From Periplaneta americana (Eukaryota > Arthropoda > Insecta > Blattodea > Blattidae), in contig NC_091119.1 of assembly GCF_040183065.1 (NCBI RefSeq), positions 204,645,298 to 204,709,297 on the forward strand: DNA of 64,000 nucleotides, read 5' to 3'. Position numbers and translations under genes: made by a program. A model generated the notes under the pieces. The model had not been told where the DNA came from and searched no databases. It was given only the letters and a program-made list of their open reading frames with translations. Shown here in pieces: positions 53,774 through 63,616 of the stretch (the first letter of the stretch is position 1; each line of letters opens with the position of its first letter).

Positions 53774-54465
53774 CATTTGTTAAGAGTGTATGTACAACTT
53801 TCGCTAGTTAAAATTGAGTAAAATAAAAAAAAAATTAGTTTCCATACATTCAGAATTAATTTTGTACTGAAATTAGGTATTATGATTAGAAAAAGCTTCT
53901 AGATTAATACAAAAATTTAGAATAAAACCGTATTGTTAAGGGTAATTCTGCAGTGCTCGGGAAAAGTGACATAAGTCAGTTTCCACAAACCTTTTTTGAT
54001 AATTTATTGACAACTTACACTGGTTTATGATCGATTTGACTTTTTTCTGTATGAATTATTGTAATGGGAGGAATACCTATGTATTTTTTTTCCAAGCGAA
54101 CAGATGTTCCGTAAGTTGTCAATGAATTATCTGGAAACTGACTTGTGTCACTTTTCCCGAACACTACAGAATTATATTTTTAATTCGAGAATAAAATTTG
54201 TGCAGGGAAAATTGGTTAGCCTGATTTCTTGTGCAATTTTGAATGTTGCTTTCTGCTCTTTTATTCATGATGACTGCGTTAACAAATCTTATCCTTATCA
54301 GTTGAATATATGAACAAGGACTTTTTATTTTTTTGCTTTGAATCGTAGACATATACATTATATGAATAAATATTATTAATAAACAAATTAAATGACAAAA
54401 GAGTGTTATTAGGATCAGCATAAGAAACATATCTACTGATTCTAAAGGAATTTTCTCAAAATTTG
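53774..54465. other. Unassigned AT-rich DNA
   Basis: AAGTGACATAAGTCAGTTTC near 53964 and GAAACTGACTTGTGTCACTT near 54134 form an inverted repeat about 150 bp apart, perhaps the ends of a small MITE. TGTTAAGGGTAATTCTGCAGTGCTCGGGAA on one side and TTCCCGAACACTACAGAATTATA on the other extend the pairing. Confidence 0.45.
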
Positions 54466-54469
54466 TCCT

Positions 54470-55064
54470 CTATCGAGTTTTGAAAAAAAAAAGCGTGGGT
54501 ACTTTTTGAAAAGCTCTTAATGAGTATTATTCAAAAATAAAAAAAAATATATATTCGGTGTTCCTTTTAAAATAAGAGAGTTGGAGTTACTTCCGGTTAA
54601 ACCGGAAGTAGAAAAAATTCGGTAATACCATTATTGAGTTCTTAGTATAAGTTATGATGAAAGAGTAATGGAACGGAGAAAAATTCTCTCCGGCGCCGGG
54701 ATTTGAACCCGGGTTTTCAGCTCTACGTGCTGACGCTTTATCCACTAAGCCACACCGGATTCCACCCCAGCGTCGGAAGAATCGTCTCAGTTTTAAGTTC
54801 CAGTTGGCTTAGTGGATAAAACGTCAGCACGTAGAGCTGAAAACCCGGGTTCAAATCCCGGCGCCGGAGAGAATTTTTCTCCGTTCCATTACTCTTTCAT
54901 CGTATGATGACGCAGAATATCTGCATGGAAATATCATATGTACTTCGGTACATTATAATAATATATATCTTAGTATATGGTTATCCCCACACACCAAGTT
55001 TCATGTCACTGAATCATATGGTTCAATAGTTATTTAGGTGGTGAGGGACTTTTAACTAACCCTG
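54470..55064. mobile_element. Solo arm of TIR element T (CAGGGTTAGT ends), hosting SINE dimer
   Basis: Reverse complement of the arm seen at 57975-58870. The end CAGGGTTAGTTAAAAGTCCC lies next to TA at 55065-55066. It contains the ACTTCCGG...CCGGAAGT palindrome (near 54590) and CTCATTAAGAGCTTTTCAAA. The other terminus is missing. The inverted-dimer SINE at 54650-54968 interrupts it. Confidence 0.65.
54650..54968. mobile_element. Inverted-dimer tRNA SINE (copy D2, 319 bp)
   Basis: Heads on the minus strand (54689-54760) and the plus strand (about 54799-54869) face each other with a spacer of about 40 bp. CTTAGTATA flanks the whole (54641-54649 and 54969-54977), a single TSD. The right unit has a full tail ending TTCGGTACATTATAATAATA; the left tail is cut. 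The spacer GAATCGTCTCAGTTTTAAGT is the complement of sequence 5' of the plus-strand head in copy D1. Confidence 0.85.
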
Positions 55065-55149
55065 TATAGCATATCCTTAATTAAGACCTTTTGAATAGTA
55101 TAAATGAAATGTATAATGTGCAGGGAATCTTTAAAAATTCGGTTAATTT

Positions 55150-55818
55150 TTTTTAATTTCAAAAGACAGTGTGCCGGAAAGATCTCAGGACAACCGTTGT
55201 AGGCATTGCCACAACGAGGTTGAAACTCTTGCACACGTCCTGGGATCCTGTCTGTACGGCGAAGCTCTGCGAAACGCTGGACACCACCAAGTACGATCAA
55301 TTATAGCCACTGCCCTTAAAGATGCCGATTACAATACCTTTGAAGAAGTACATGGTCTCTCCGTCACTGGCAGTACACGGCGCATAGATATAATAGCTTT
55401 CAAGGAATCTACAATATCTGGATTCATAATTGATCCCATTGTGCGTTTCGAAACAAATGAGGAACAGCCAGGAGAAGTGGATAAGGAAAAAAAAAATAAT
55501 ATCTACAATCCCACCATTCCATATTACCTCCAAAAGTATCAGCTGAAAGAGCTTGAAGTGATCGGACTTCTGGTTGGAGCAAGAGGTACAGCTACTCTCT
55601 TCATGAAAGATGTGTTTAAGAGGCTTGGAATACAGCGTATTTCGAATCTCACCGGTCCGGTGGCATCAATGACGTCACGTTGCAGCGAAATAAGGAACAA
55701 AACTGCTGGAAGGATCGATGGCTGTCATGGCGACTGTACAAGTTGTTGTCTGTGCTACGCTAGCAAAATTTTGCGAAATTTTCGTACTGCCATCTCGTTC
55801 AAAGAAAAGATAGCATAA
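55150..55818 (+). pseudogene. R2-type LINE, restriction-like endonuclease C-terminus
   Basis: In the frame starting at 55171, C10, C13, H22 and C27 form the CCHC zinc knuckle (CRHCHNEVETLAHVLGSC) that sits between RT and endonuclease in R2-clade elements. After RSIIATALKDADYNTFEEVH comes the nuclease part. RRIDIIAF (D73) and GFIIDPIVRFE (D88, E94) resemble the PD..D-type active-site strands, then YNPTIPYYLQKYQLKELEVI and GLLVGARGT. The protein end near FKRLGIQ fits this group; the following 60 residues to 55818 may be UTR read-through. The RT domain is missing. R2 proper inserts in 28S rDNA, but no rDNA flanks are seen, so this is a related non-rDNA lineage or a dispersed fragment. Confidence 0.82.
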
Positions 55819-55819
55819 A

Positions 55820-56340
55820 CAATTTATTTCTTGAACCAGTAGTAATAATTGGTCCATTGACATGTTCGCTCATAAGCCATTAACATATTGTTTTTACGTT
55901 GTGCTCATTACAAACAATACAGCAGAACACACCGCCATGACACAACAGTGCACGATGTTATTCGTCTGCTAATTCCTGCCCTATACAAGAACCAATCAGA
56001 TTCACTGATGGCGGCTGATGGAGACTGCCACCACCTCTGCAAGTTGATGGCATCGGTGCGACACCGGTGGAGCATCAATGACGTCATCGGTGGAATTCGG
56101 AACACCGTGATGCCATCGGATTGCTCACCGGTGAGATTCGGAATACGCTTATACCTACATCTTTTATTCCGGTTGTAACTTTAGCTACATTGAAAGGATC
56201 AATTGCTCTCCTGAAGTATCACCTATATTCGAAATGAAACTAAGTTCATTGGCATTCTTTACTTTTTTGTCACACCTAGCTCTTTAAAACTAGGTATATT
56301 TCCACTAATCTTAAAATGTATTTGCAGCTATATACTTACA
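55820..56340. other. Probable 3' region of the R2-type element, otherwise unassigned
   Basis: GCATCAATGACGTCA occurs at 55664-55678 and again, as AGCATCAATGACGTCATCGG, near 56070, both near CACCGGT words. This suggests a local duplication within the element's 3' region. Confidence 0.35.
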
Positions 56341-56351
56341 CGAGTTTCATT

Positions 56352-56723
56352 ACTTACTTACTTACAAATGGCTTTTAAGGAACCCGAAGGTTCATTGCCG
56401 CCCTTACATAAGCCCGTCATCGGTCCCTATCCTGTGCAAGATTAATCCAGTCTCTATCATCATATCCCACTTCCCTCAAATCAATTTTAATATTATCCTC
56501 CCATTTACGTCTCGGCCTCCCAAAAGGTCTTTTTCCCCCCGGTCTCCCAACTAACGCTCTATATGCATTTCTGGATTCACCCATACGTGCTACATGCCCT
56601 GCCCATCTCAACCGTCTGGATTTAATGTTCCTAATTATGTCAGGTGAAGAATACAATGCGTGAAGTTCTGCGTTGTGTAACTTTCTCCATTCTCCTGTAA
56701 CTTCATCCCGCTTAGCCCCGTAG
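56352..56723 (-). pseudogene. RTE-type LINE, C-terminal fragment (copy R8) with TSD
   Basis: GAGTTTCATT flanks the copy at 56342-56351 and 56724-56733. The minus-strand frame runs from [20 protein letters not shown] through [34 protein letters not shown] and RPRRKWEDNIK to the end. The tail is (TAAG)n. The coding part is nearly clean. Confidence 0.9.
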
Positions 56724-56739
56724 GAGTTTCATTGTCAAA

Positions 56740-57970
56740 ACGAAATCAATGGTTCAATGAACTTGTAAACATTTATATGGTTAAGTACTCTTTGTCTTTT
56801 GTGGCAGCTCATGAATGGTGAGAAGATTTCTAAATTATTTTATAATTGTTTTAAAAAGTATATGTAAATTTTGACAAACAACCCTCAGCACCAAAAAGTA
56901 AACCTATTACTGACCAATTGAAGAGAAGGTTGTTGTACTTATCATTATTTCCTACCATTGCCACCCTACTGCAGTGACGAGGTGACGTAATGCTGTTATT
57001 CAGTCCGAGTGTGTGTGTGTATTTGTAGGTGAGCCGGCAATACGCAGTTGTCAGAATTTCAGTCTAATTTTCCAATTAACCATTCACTTAATTACAAAAC
57101 ACATAAACATTTTTTTAATACATTTTCATGTAATCTATTGCTCCCTTCAATCTGCACAGTCATATCACTTACACTGTGTATTGTGTTTCAACTTTACAAC
57201 ACCCTGTATGCTATAGACCACGGAGTGCCAGTCTTCTCCAATACATGTAGAGGTCCATTTGCAGAATGAGCTCCCCACGCTAACTGTACTCATCCCTCAG
57301 TTTGCTTGCTTGGACTACACGGTTACCTAGACATGCAAAAGAGGAGTTTGCGCGATCCATGCAGCTGGCTGAATAGACTGTATGTATGTACGTATGTATG
57401 CATGCTATGAAGTGATTGGAGCGTGGAAGCCTGCCTGCAGAGTGAATGTACAGAATTGTATATCAAACTCAGGGTTATGTTTTTTCGTGCTTTTCAAGTC
57501 AGTTCTTGACTCTGTGTGAATGTTTCGGTTGAAGATATCATGCAAAGAGAAGCTGGTTCCTGTATTGCATGGGGAGCTAGAGTATTATGGAGCCCTCCCT
57601 CCCCCTGAAAAGGAGGGGAACAAGCCTTTAACCATTAATATAATGCAACACAATTATTATGAACTCGCTCGTGCATTTTTATCAATATCAGCACATATTT
57701 AATGCATGGACTCTAATTAAAATGCGAATTCTGTATTCGGAGGCGGGTTAATTGTGTTGTAGAGAGGGCGTGCACTGAAATATTTGTACATATGGAATTC
57801 GGTTTTTAATATATATAATTAAACACGCGGATATTATTCAATTTCGTGGAATTTTAATATAATTTATGAACTACCAAGTCTTCTATGGTAATGAAACAAT
57901 CACGTTTTTCAGTTATTATAAAATGTGATTATGACGTAAACGATAAACCAAATAACAAATTACGCAAAAT
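56740..57970. other. Unassigned DNA
   Basis: Short GTAT repeats at about 57380-57405 (TGTATGTATGTACGTATGTA). Frames at 57013-57269 and 57520-57702 show no domains. Confidence 0.35.
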
Positions 57971-58185
57971 TATACAGGGTTAGTGAAAAGTCCCGCACCA
58001 CCTAAATAACTTCTGGAGCATGTAGTTCAGTGACATGAAACTTGGTACGTGAGGATAACCATATATTAAGAACTCAATAATGGTATTGCCGAGTTTTTTC
58101 TACTTCCGGTTTAACTGGAAGTAACTCCAACTCTCTTATTTTAAATTGAACACATAATATATTGAATAATTTCAAGGGAAAAATT

Positions 58186-58260
58186 GTTCCGGGGCCGGGT
58201 ATCGATCCCGGGACCTCTGGTTGAAAGTACCAGTGCTCTACCACTGAGCTACCCGGGAAC
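58186..58260 (-). other. tRNA-like sequence, unit 1 of SINE dimer
   Basis: It folds as a near-complete cloverleaf. The A-box is TAGCTCAGTGG; the anticodon arm CTGGT ACTTTCA ACCAG has five pairs and TTT in the anticodon place; the T arm CCGGG ATCGATA CCCGG. Position 33 is C, where working tRNAs have U, and the acceptor stem has a mismatch. A Lys-type origin is possible. I treat it as part of a SINE because it repeats with flanking non-tRNA sequence. Confidence 0.6.
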
Positions 58261-58475
58261 TCCACCCGACACCGTCTCAACTTTTCCCTTTATATCCACA
58301 CAACTCGCGTGGGCTGACGAAAAGCCAGAGACCCACAACGAGTGCACACAATCTCTGTGTGACTTAGAATTGTGGTTTTCTGTTAACGTACACAGTAACG
58401 TATATATTATGCAAATCTAGTCTTTCAGGTGAAGCTCCCTGTAAAGCAGATTTGAATAATTTCAAGGGAAAAATT

Positions 58476-58550
58476 GTTCCGGGGCCAGGTATCGATCCCG
58501 GGACCTCTGGTTGAAAGTACCAGTGCTCTACCACTGAGCTACCCGGGAAC
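58476..58550 (-). other. tRNA-like sequence, unit 2 of SINE dimer
   Basis: Same as the copy 290 bp to the left, with one base changed in the T-arm side (GGGGCCAGG against GGGGCCGGG), which weakens the stem. Confidence 0.6.
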
Positions 58551-59140
58551 TCCACCCGACACCGTCTCAACTTTTCCCTTTATATCCACACAACTCGTGT
58601 GGGCTGACGAAACGCCAGAGACCCACAACGAGTGCACACAATCTCTGTGTGACTTGGAATTGTGGTTTTCTGTTAACGTACACAGTAACGTATATATTAT
58701 GCAAATCTAGTCTTTCAGGTGAAGCTCCCTGTAAAGCAGATTTTACCTAATATATTATTTTATTTTTGAATGATACTCATTAAGAGCTTTTAAAAAATTA
58801 CCCACACTTGATACTTCTGTACAAATTCAGTGTTGCTAAGTCAAGAAAACAGAAAAGTGTATCGAATACTAAAATAATAAATGCACTACCTAAATAACTT
58901 TTGAAGCATACGGTTCAGTGACATGAAACTTGGTATGTGAGGATAACCATATACTAAGAACTCAATAATGGTATTACCGAGTTTTTTCTACTTCCGGTTT
59001 AACCGGAAGTAACTCCAACTCTCTTATTTTAAATTGAACACCCAATATATTGTTTTATTTTTGAATAGTGCTCATTAAGAGCTTTTCAAAAAGTACCCAC
59101 ACTTGATATTTCTGTACAAATTCAGTGTTGCTAAATAAAA

Positions 59141-59257
59141 ATGGAAGTGGTGCAAGATATTCCTAAAGCCTGGTTAAATCATTCCTTAAATGGTTTCTAT
59201 GATCGAGTGACACATTGTAAAGCAGCTGAGTGCTACCAATTTGAACACATAATTTAG
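59141..59257 (+). pseudogene. IS630/mariner-type transposase, last 38 residues
   Basis: The frame reads MEVVQDIPKAWLNHSLNGFY, then DRVTHCKAAECYQFEHII and a stop. The pattern W......F..R...C....G..FEH(I/L) is the usual end of this transposase group (compare CEVCIQAGGGHFEHLL at 62836). It lies just inside the right arm of element T, in the orientation expected for the end of its gene. Confidence 0.6.
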
Positions 59258-59594
59258 AAGGTGAGCTAGCTTTGTTTTGTTTTTGTTAAGGAAGGAGTAT
59301 TTTATTATTTTAATATTCGATACACTTTTTTGTTTTCTTGACTTAGCAACACTGAATTTGTACAGAAGTATTGAGTGTGGGTACTTTTTTAAAAGGTCTT
59401 AATGAGCACTATTCAAAAATAAAATAAATATATATTGAGTGTTCCATTTAAAATAAGAGAGTTGGAGTTACTTCCGGTTAAACCGGAAGTAGAAAAAACT
59501 CGGTAATACATTATTGAGTTCTTAGTATATGGTTATCCTCACATACCAAGTTTCATGTCACTGAACCGTATGCTTCAAAAGTTATTTAGGTGGT

Positions 59595-60113
59595 GTGGGA
59601 CTTTTAACTGAACCTGTATATAGATTTGTTATACTTCCTTCTTACCTCCCTATTAATATTTTAAGATTTATTTATTTATCCTTGGTGCAATCTGTATTAC
59701 ATTATGGCTTTGTTGGTTGGGGCAGTGTTTCTAAATCCTTAAGAAAGTCGCTGGATTTACTACGAAAGAGAATAACGAAAATTTGTCTGAAAGAGTCTAT
59801 TGATTACCTTACTAAACGTCTTTATTCGGATTTAAACGTTTTTAAATTGGAGCAGATATATAAATATACATTATTAATTTTATTTCATAAGAACAGGAAA
59901 AATTTCAACACATATTGGCATAATTATAAAAGGAGAAGAAACATGTTATTTCATTTCACAGAATTAAAAAATTCAACGGCTGCTGATATGAAACATGACT
60001 TCAACTATGGCTTAAAATTATACAACAAATTAATTTGTCAGTGCCCTGTTTTAAATAACATAAGTACGATTAAATTTAAACTTAAAATTAAAGACGTTAT
60101 TAAGAGAACTTAA
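59595..60113 (+). pseudogene. Non-LTR retrotransposon RT, C-terminal part (family E, 172 aa)
   Basis: Open to the stop at 60111-60113. The region RFIYLSLVQSVLHYGFVGWG is the conserved post-RT block of I/Jockey/CR1-like proteins (SLV.S.L.YG...WG). It is followed by LDLLRKRITKICL, a basic Y.RRRN region, then LYNKLICQCPVLNNISTIKF and LKIKDVI. The first residues overlap the end of element T, so the start is not real: the LINE probably begins about 59620. This gives family E its best protein sample; copy E2 at 7253-7513 is its shortened relative. Confidence 0.78.
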
Positions 60114-60458
60114 CATAGGATTAGATAATTAATTATTAAATATTAGTCCTATATACTTGTGAATATTAGTTATAAACCTTTTCAATTGTGATTGCTTTTT
60201 ATCATATAGGCTTTTGTTTTTGTATTCTGTGCTACTTTATTGCTTATATTAATTGTTTATTTTGTCTTTTTCCTGCTTATGTACAGTGCGGTTTTGAACT
60301 CCCGACCACGAGCGTTTACTCTTACGGGGGTGAATTCTTTAATTTGTATTTCGGTTTTGTTTAAATATCTGACATGTTCATTTTTATGTATATAATAGTT
60401 TATTTAATATATTCTTGTTTTTAATACATTTAATATGATTTTTTGTAGTTTCCTGATT

Positions 60459-60512
<54 letters not shown>
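60114..60512 (+). mobile_element. LINE family E copy E3: 3' UTR, hairpin and AAT tail
   Basis: Continues from the RT end. The hairpin at about 60298-60332 has outer CTCCCG/CGGGGG pairs and inner GAG...CTC, equivalent to the hairpins at 5833-5865 and 6933-6975. The AAT tail is at 60461-60512. Confidence 0.65.
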
Positions 60513-60517
<5 letters not shown>

Positions 60518-60830
60518 TTTAATTAAAAATATGTATCCACAAGCTGTCATCTAGAAACAAATTTTTTCTATTCATGTTACATGTTCGACAATTGAATGAG
60601 CAGGCAGTACAAACAGCCATCGGATGCATGGATGAGTTCGAGCAGGCGGTGGACCGTACAGATGACGTTCCTTTTCTTCACTGTCCACCATATCAATTTA
60701 ACCACGCGCCTGATCTGACGAATACGATCATTTCATAGGTACTTCATATAGTAAACACCATCTAATTGATATTGCAAGAAAACTTTGTCTTAAATTATTT
60801 TTGTTTCATTGCTTCCGTTAATGACCATAG
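60513..60830. other. Unassigned DNA
   Basis: Nothing recognised. Confidence 0.35.
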
Positions 60831-60831
60831 A

Positions 60832-61628
60832 TTGTTTATTTATTTACTTATTTATTTAATTGCTTATTTATTATGTATTTATTTATTTGTTTATTTATTC
60901 AATCGTTCATTTGTTTATTATTTATTTGTTTATCCATTTATTTATTTATTTATAAATTTCTTTATTTTTTTATTCATTTATTTATCCATTTATTTATTTA
61001 TTTACTTATTTATTTAATTACTTATTTATTATGTATTTATTTATTTGTTTATTTATTCAGTCGTTCATTTGTTTATTATTTATTTATTTGTTTATCCACT
61101 TATTTATTTATTTATAAATTTCTTTATTTCTTTATTCATTTATTTATTTTTATTTAATTTATTTATCCATTTATTTATTTGTTTATCCATTTATTTTCTT
61201 ATTTATTTATTTATCGATATATTTATTTATGTATTTGTTTATACATTTATTTATTCATGTATTTATTTATCCAATTATTTATTTATCCCTTTGTTTATTT
61301 ATTTACTTATCCATTTATTTATTTATTCATTCATTTATTTATCCATTTATTTATTTATTTATCCATTTATTTATTATTTGTTTACCCATTTATTTATATA
61401 TATATATATCTATTTATTTGTTTATCCATTTAATTATTTATTTATGTATTTATTTATTTAACCATTTATTTTATTATCCATTTATTAATTTATTTATCCG
61501 TTTATTTATTTATTTTTTTATCCATTTGTTTATTTATTTATTTATTTATTTATTTATCCATTTGTTTATTTATTTATTCATTTGTTTATTTATTTATCCA
61601 TTTGTTTATATATATATATATATTTATG
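60832..61628. repeat. TTTA-rich tract
   Basis: TTTATTTATTTATTTGTTTA-type DNA about 800 bp long. A 200-bp piece is duplicated (AATCGTTCATTTGTTTATTA near 60901 and AGTCGTTCATTTGTTTATTA near 61060). It abuts a family A-like LINE 3' end at 61630 on the minus strand. Other family A copies have an AAATAAAT-type tail there, so it may be an expanded LINE tail. Confidence 0.9.
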
Positions 61629-61629
61629 T

Positions 61630-62190
61630 AATTTGCAGAGTTAATGTCAGCAGGTCTTCTCTTTCATTCAGGCAGAAACAAAAAATTTCGCTACTGCACA
61701 AATAAATGTTCTTTTAACTTTTTCATATTATTATTGCTCCAGAGAACAGAATATATTACCCCAATCAGTGTTTTTTAATTTTAAAATCCTTCCTTTTATT
61801 TCTGTCTCCTGGGTAACATTTCGGGTTACGGTGCCTCCCAAATATTTGAATCTATCTATTGCTTTAGGGAAAAAGAAACTGGAAACCATACCCCATTATC
61901 TCCTGGCTTAGTTGCCTCATGAATGACGCATTATTAGTGTCAGTTACGAGGTTCCAACCAATCTTCGAGCTCTGACTGAACAGAAATATGTACTGTTGTT
62001 TTGATAGTGCCGCCGTTCGCTCTAAGGGTTTCACCCGAACAAATTCTGTCTGCCAGAAGAGTTTTCCACGTTTATCTCTAACCCACATTCTTATATTATT
62101 CCTGCAGTTTTCTGACCACATATTCGACATCTTGTCCAATAACTCCCTGATCGTCTGCAAAGTGCAGAACATAATCCTGCTAATGTTAAT
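61630..62190 (-). pseudogene. Decayed LINE: 3' end and RT fragment
   Basis: The minus strand near 61635-61670 carries AGAGAAGACCTGCTGACATT and AACTCTGC, a decayed family A-type terminal hairpin. Upstream, 61700-61860 reads AIDRFKYLGGTVTRNVTQET, then EIKGRI and LKNTDWGN, a post-active-site RT block. At 62100-62180 TLQTIRELLDKMSNMWSENC matches the stretch after the FADD motif. The FADD itself is lost (MFCTL). Several frames are used. Confidence 0.6.
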
Positions 62191-62194
62191 TTTC

Positions 62195-62665
62195 AGGTAC
62201 GTTCTTGGAAAGGCGAGTTTCCCAGAAATCCAAAGAGGAAAGATTACAGAATCAGATTATGAGGCCTGCGATGCATTTGTACCGTTGTGAGCTGCACCGG
62301 GCAGGGATAGAGGCAGTGGCGTTGTATCGAGGAATTCTCTACAAAGAGCTAATTGTAAAGGGGAAATTCCGTTTCCAGATTTTAATTGGCTTTATGTGAG
62401 GGTGACGTAGGGAAGGGTTCGTTAGCACGGCTCTTAACTCCCAGAGCTGTAGCTCAGGTGATAGGCTACCATTGCAGCTTGTTAAGGAAATGTACAGTCA
62501 TGCATTCTTAAACTCTTAGTCATGCCTGAGGTTTGCCCCGACTCACATTTGCCCTTCAGCTTCAGATTCAATTCTGAGTTCATTGCAATCATTATCCGTC
62601 CCTTTTATATAATTTCTAATAAAGCTGCAGTTAGGAGTAAAGCCAAAGGAAAGAAATAAAGTGTA
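62195..62665. other. Unassigned DNA
   Basis: No domain or repeat recognised; short overlapping frames only. Confidence 0.35.
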
Positions 62666-62670
62666 ATATA

Positions 62671-63602
62671 CAGGGTGTTTAAAAATACGGGGCATAATTT
62701 CAGTATGTATTTCCCACATGTAGACAATCAAAATAGTTCATTACAACATGTGTCCGGAAATGCTTCATTTCCGAGTTATGGCCTTCACAACATTGAAATT
62801 CACCGGAACGTTTTTCTTTCCGCAGGTCGTTGTCATTACAGAAGATGTTCAAAATGTCCACCTCCTGCTTGAATACAGACCTCACATCGATGTCTCATTG
62901 ACCTGCGAACATGATCCCAAACTCCAGGAGTATTGCATATGTCCTCAGAACATGCCACAATTCGATTCCGAAGGGATTCCAAATCAGGCACACGTTGCAA
63001 ATGATAAGGATATAATTGATACTCTTTCAACAGTCTCCAGACAGTCGTATGAGGAACATTGACTTGTAACGTTACCCTTCGTGTGCTGATAGAAAGAGTC
63101 ATGTTCACAGCCTCCAGAATCTCCTCCTGTACTTCTGGATTTGTAGATCTTGGTCGTCCCCTTCCCAAACCAGGAGAGTTAAATTTTCCATACTCGCACA
63201 GACGGCAATGGAGACGTACAAATGTCTTCCGATCTGGACATTGTCGCTGTGGGTACCTCTCCTGGTACAAACAACGAGTCAGCGCAGCATTGCCGTCCGC
63301 CTTACCGTACATGAAGTGTATCTCTGCCAGCTCTTGATTTGAATACATGTCGCACAGTCTAACGCCTACACAACACTGAATGTAACCTTCGCCTCGGAAT
63401 GAACTGTCAGAGTGCCCTCTTAATGTCTCCTTTGACGGCAACGACCTGTGGAAAGAAAAACGTTCCGGTGAATTTCAATGTTGTGAAGGCCATAACTCGG
63501 AAATAAAGCATTTCCGGACACATGTTGTAATGAACTATTTTGATTGTCTACATGTGGGAAAAACATACCTGAAATTATGCCCCGTATTTTTTAAACACCC
63601 TG
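62671..63602 (-). mobile_element. IS630/mariner-type element, catalytic core deleted (932 bp)
   Basis: The ends CAGGGTGTTTAAAAATACGG and, in reverse complement, CAGGGTGTTTAAAAAATACG begin inverted repeats that run about 160 bp with few differences. TA flanks at 62669-62670 and 63603-63604. The gene is on the minus strand and its stop lies just inside the left inverted repeat. The long, well-matched arms suggest recent movement with help from a full-length relative. Confidence 0.9.
62836..63441 (-). CDS. IS630/mariner-type transposase lacking its DDE core (up to 201 aa, open)
   Basis: The likely start is the Met of MYSNQELAEIHFMYGKADGN (about residue 32 of the longest frame), since the part before it lies in the terminal repeat. 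Residues to about 110 form the N-terminal helix-turn-helix part (CPDRKTFVRLHCRLCEYGKF), a GRGRPRS linker and a second winged-helix-like part (STRRVTLQVNVPHTTVWRLL, KEYQLYPYHLQRV). The frame then jumps to the extreme C-terminus: ESLRNRIVACSEDICNTPGV, then CEVCIQAGGGHFEHLL and a stop. The DDE core, normally around 150 residues with three acidic residues, is gone, yet the join is in frame and there is no stop. It could still bind terminal repeats. Confidence 0.85.
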   Translation of the reverse strand: MPSKETLRGHSDSSFRGEGYIQCCVGVRLCDMYSNQELAEIHFMYGKADGNAALTRCLYQERYPQRQCPDRKTFVRLHCRLCEYGKFNSPGLGRGRPRSTNPEVQEEILEAVNMTLSISTRRVTLQVNVPHTTVWRLLKEYQLYPYHLQRVPDLESLRNRIVACSEDICNTPGVWDHVRRSMRHRCEVCIQAGGGHFEHLL

Positions 63603-63616
63603 TAGGGATTGAGTTA

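Larger units (their letters stand above)
58164..58743 (-). mobile_element. Tandem-dimer tRNA-like SINE (two 290-bp units)
   Basis: Units 58164-58453 and 58454-58743 are about 98 percent identical and joined head to tail. TAATATATT flanks the pair at 58155-58163 and 58748-58756. Each unit ends, on the minus strand, with a tRNA-like region followed by CAATTTTTCCCTTGAAATTA. Confidence 0.82.
57975..59616 (+). mobile_element. TIR element T, long inverted arms, hosting tandem SINEs
   Basis: The left end CAGGGTTAGTGAAAAGTCCC and the right end, in reverse complement, CAGGTTCAGTTAAAAGTCCC have TA on each side (57973-57974 and 59617-59618). The arms match for about 300 bp. A second, 5'-cut copy of the arm lies in direct orientation at 58886-59140. 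Between it and the right arm is a transposase C-terminal scrap. Arms hold the ACTTCCGG...CCGGAAGT palindrome. A 580-bp SINE dimer splits the left arm. Confidence 0.7.

Noticed and set aside
58186..58260. Functional tRNA-Lys gene
   Set aside because: C at the position before the anticodon, a mismatch in the acceptor stem, and duplication together with 200 bp of non-tRNA sequence point to a SINE head.
60766..61705. Several long Tyr/Leu/Phe/Ile-rich frames that look like membrane proteins
   Set aside because: They are translations of TTTA-rich simple repeat; the same protein-like pattern appears in three frames.
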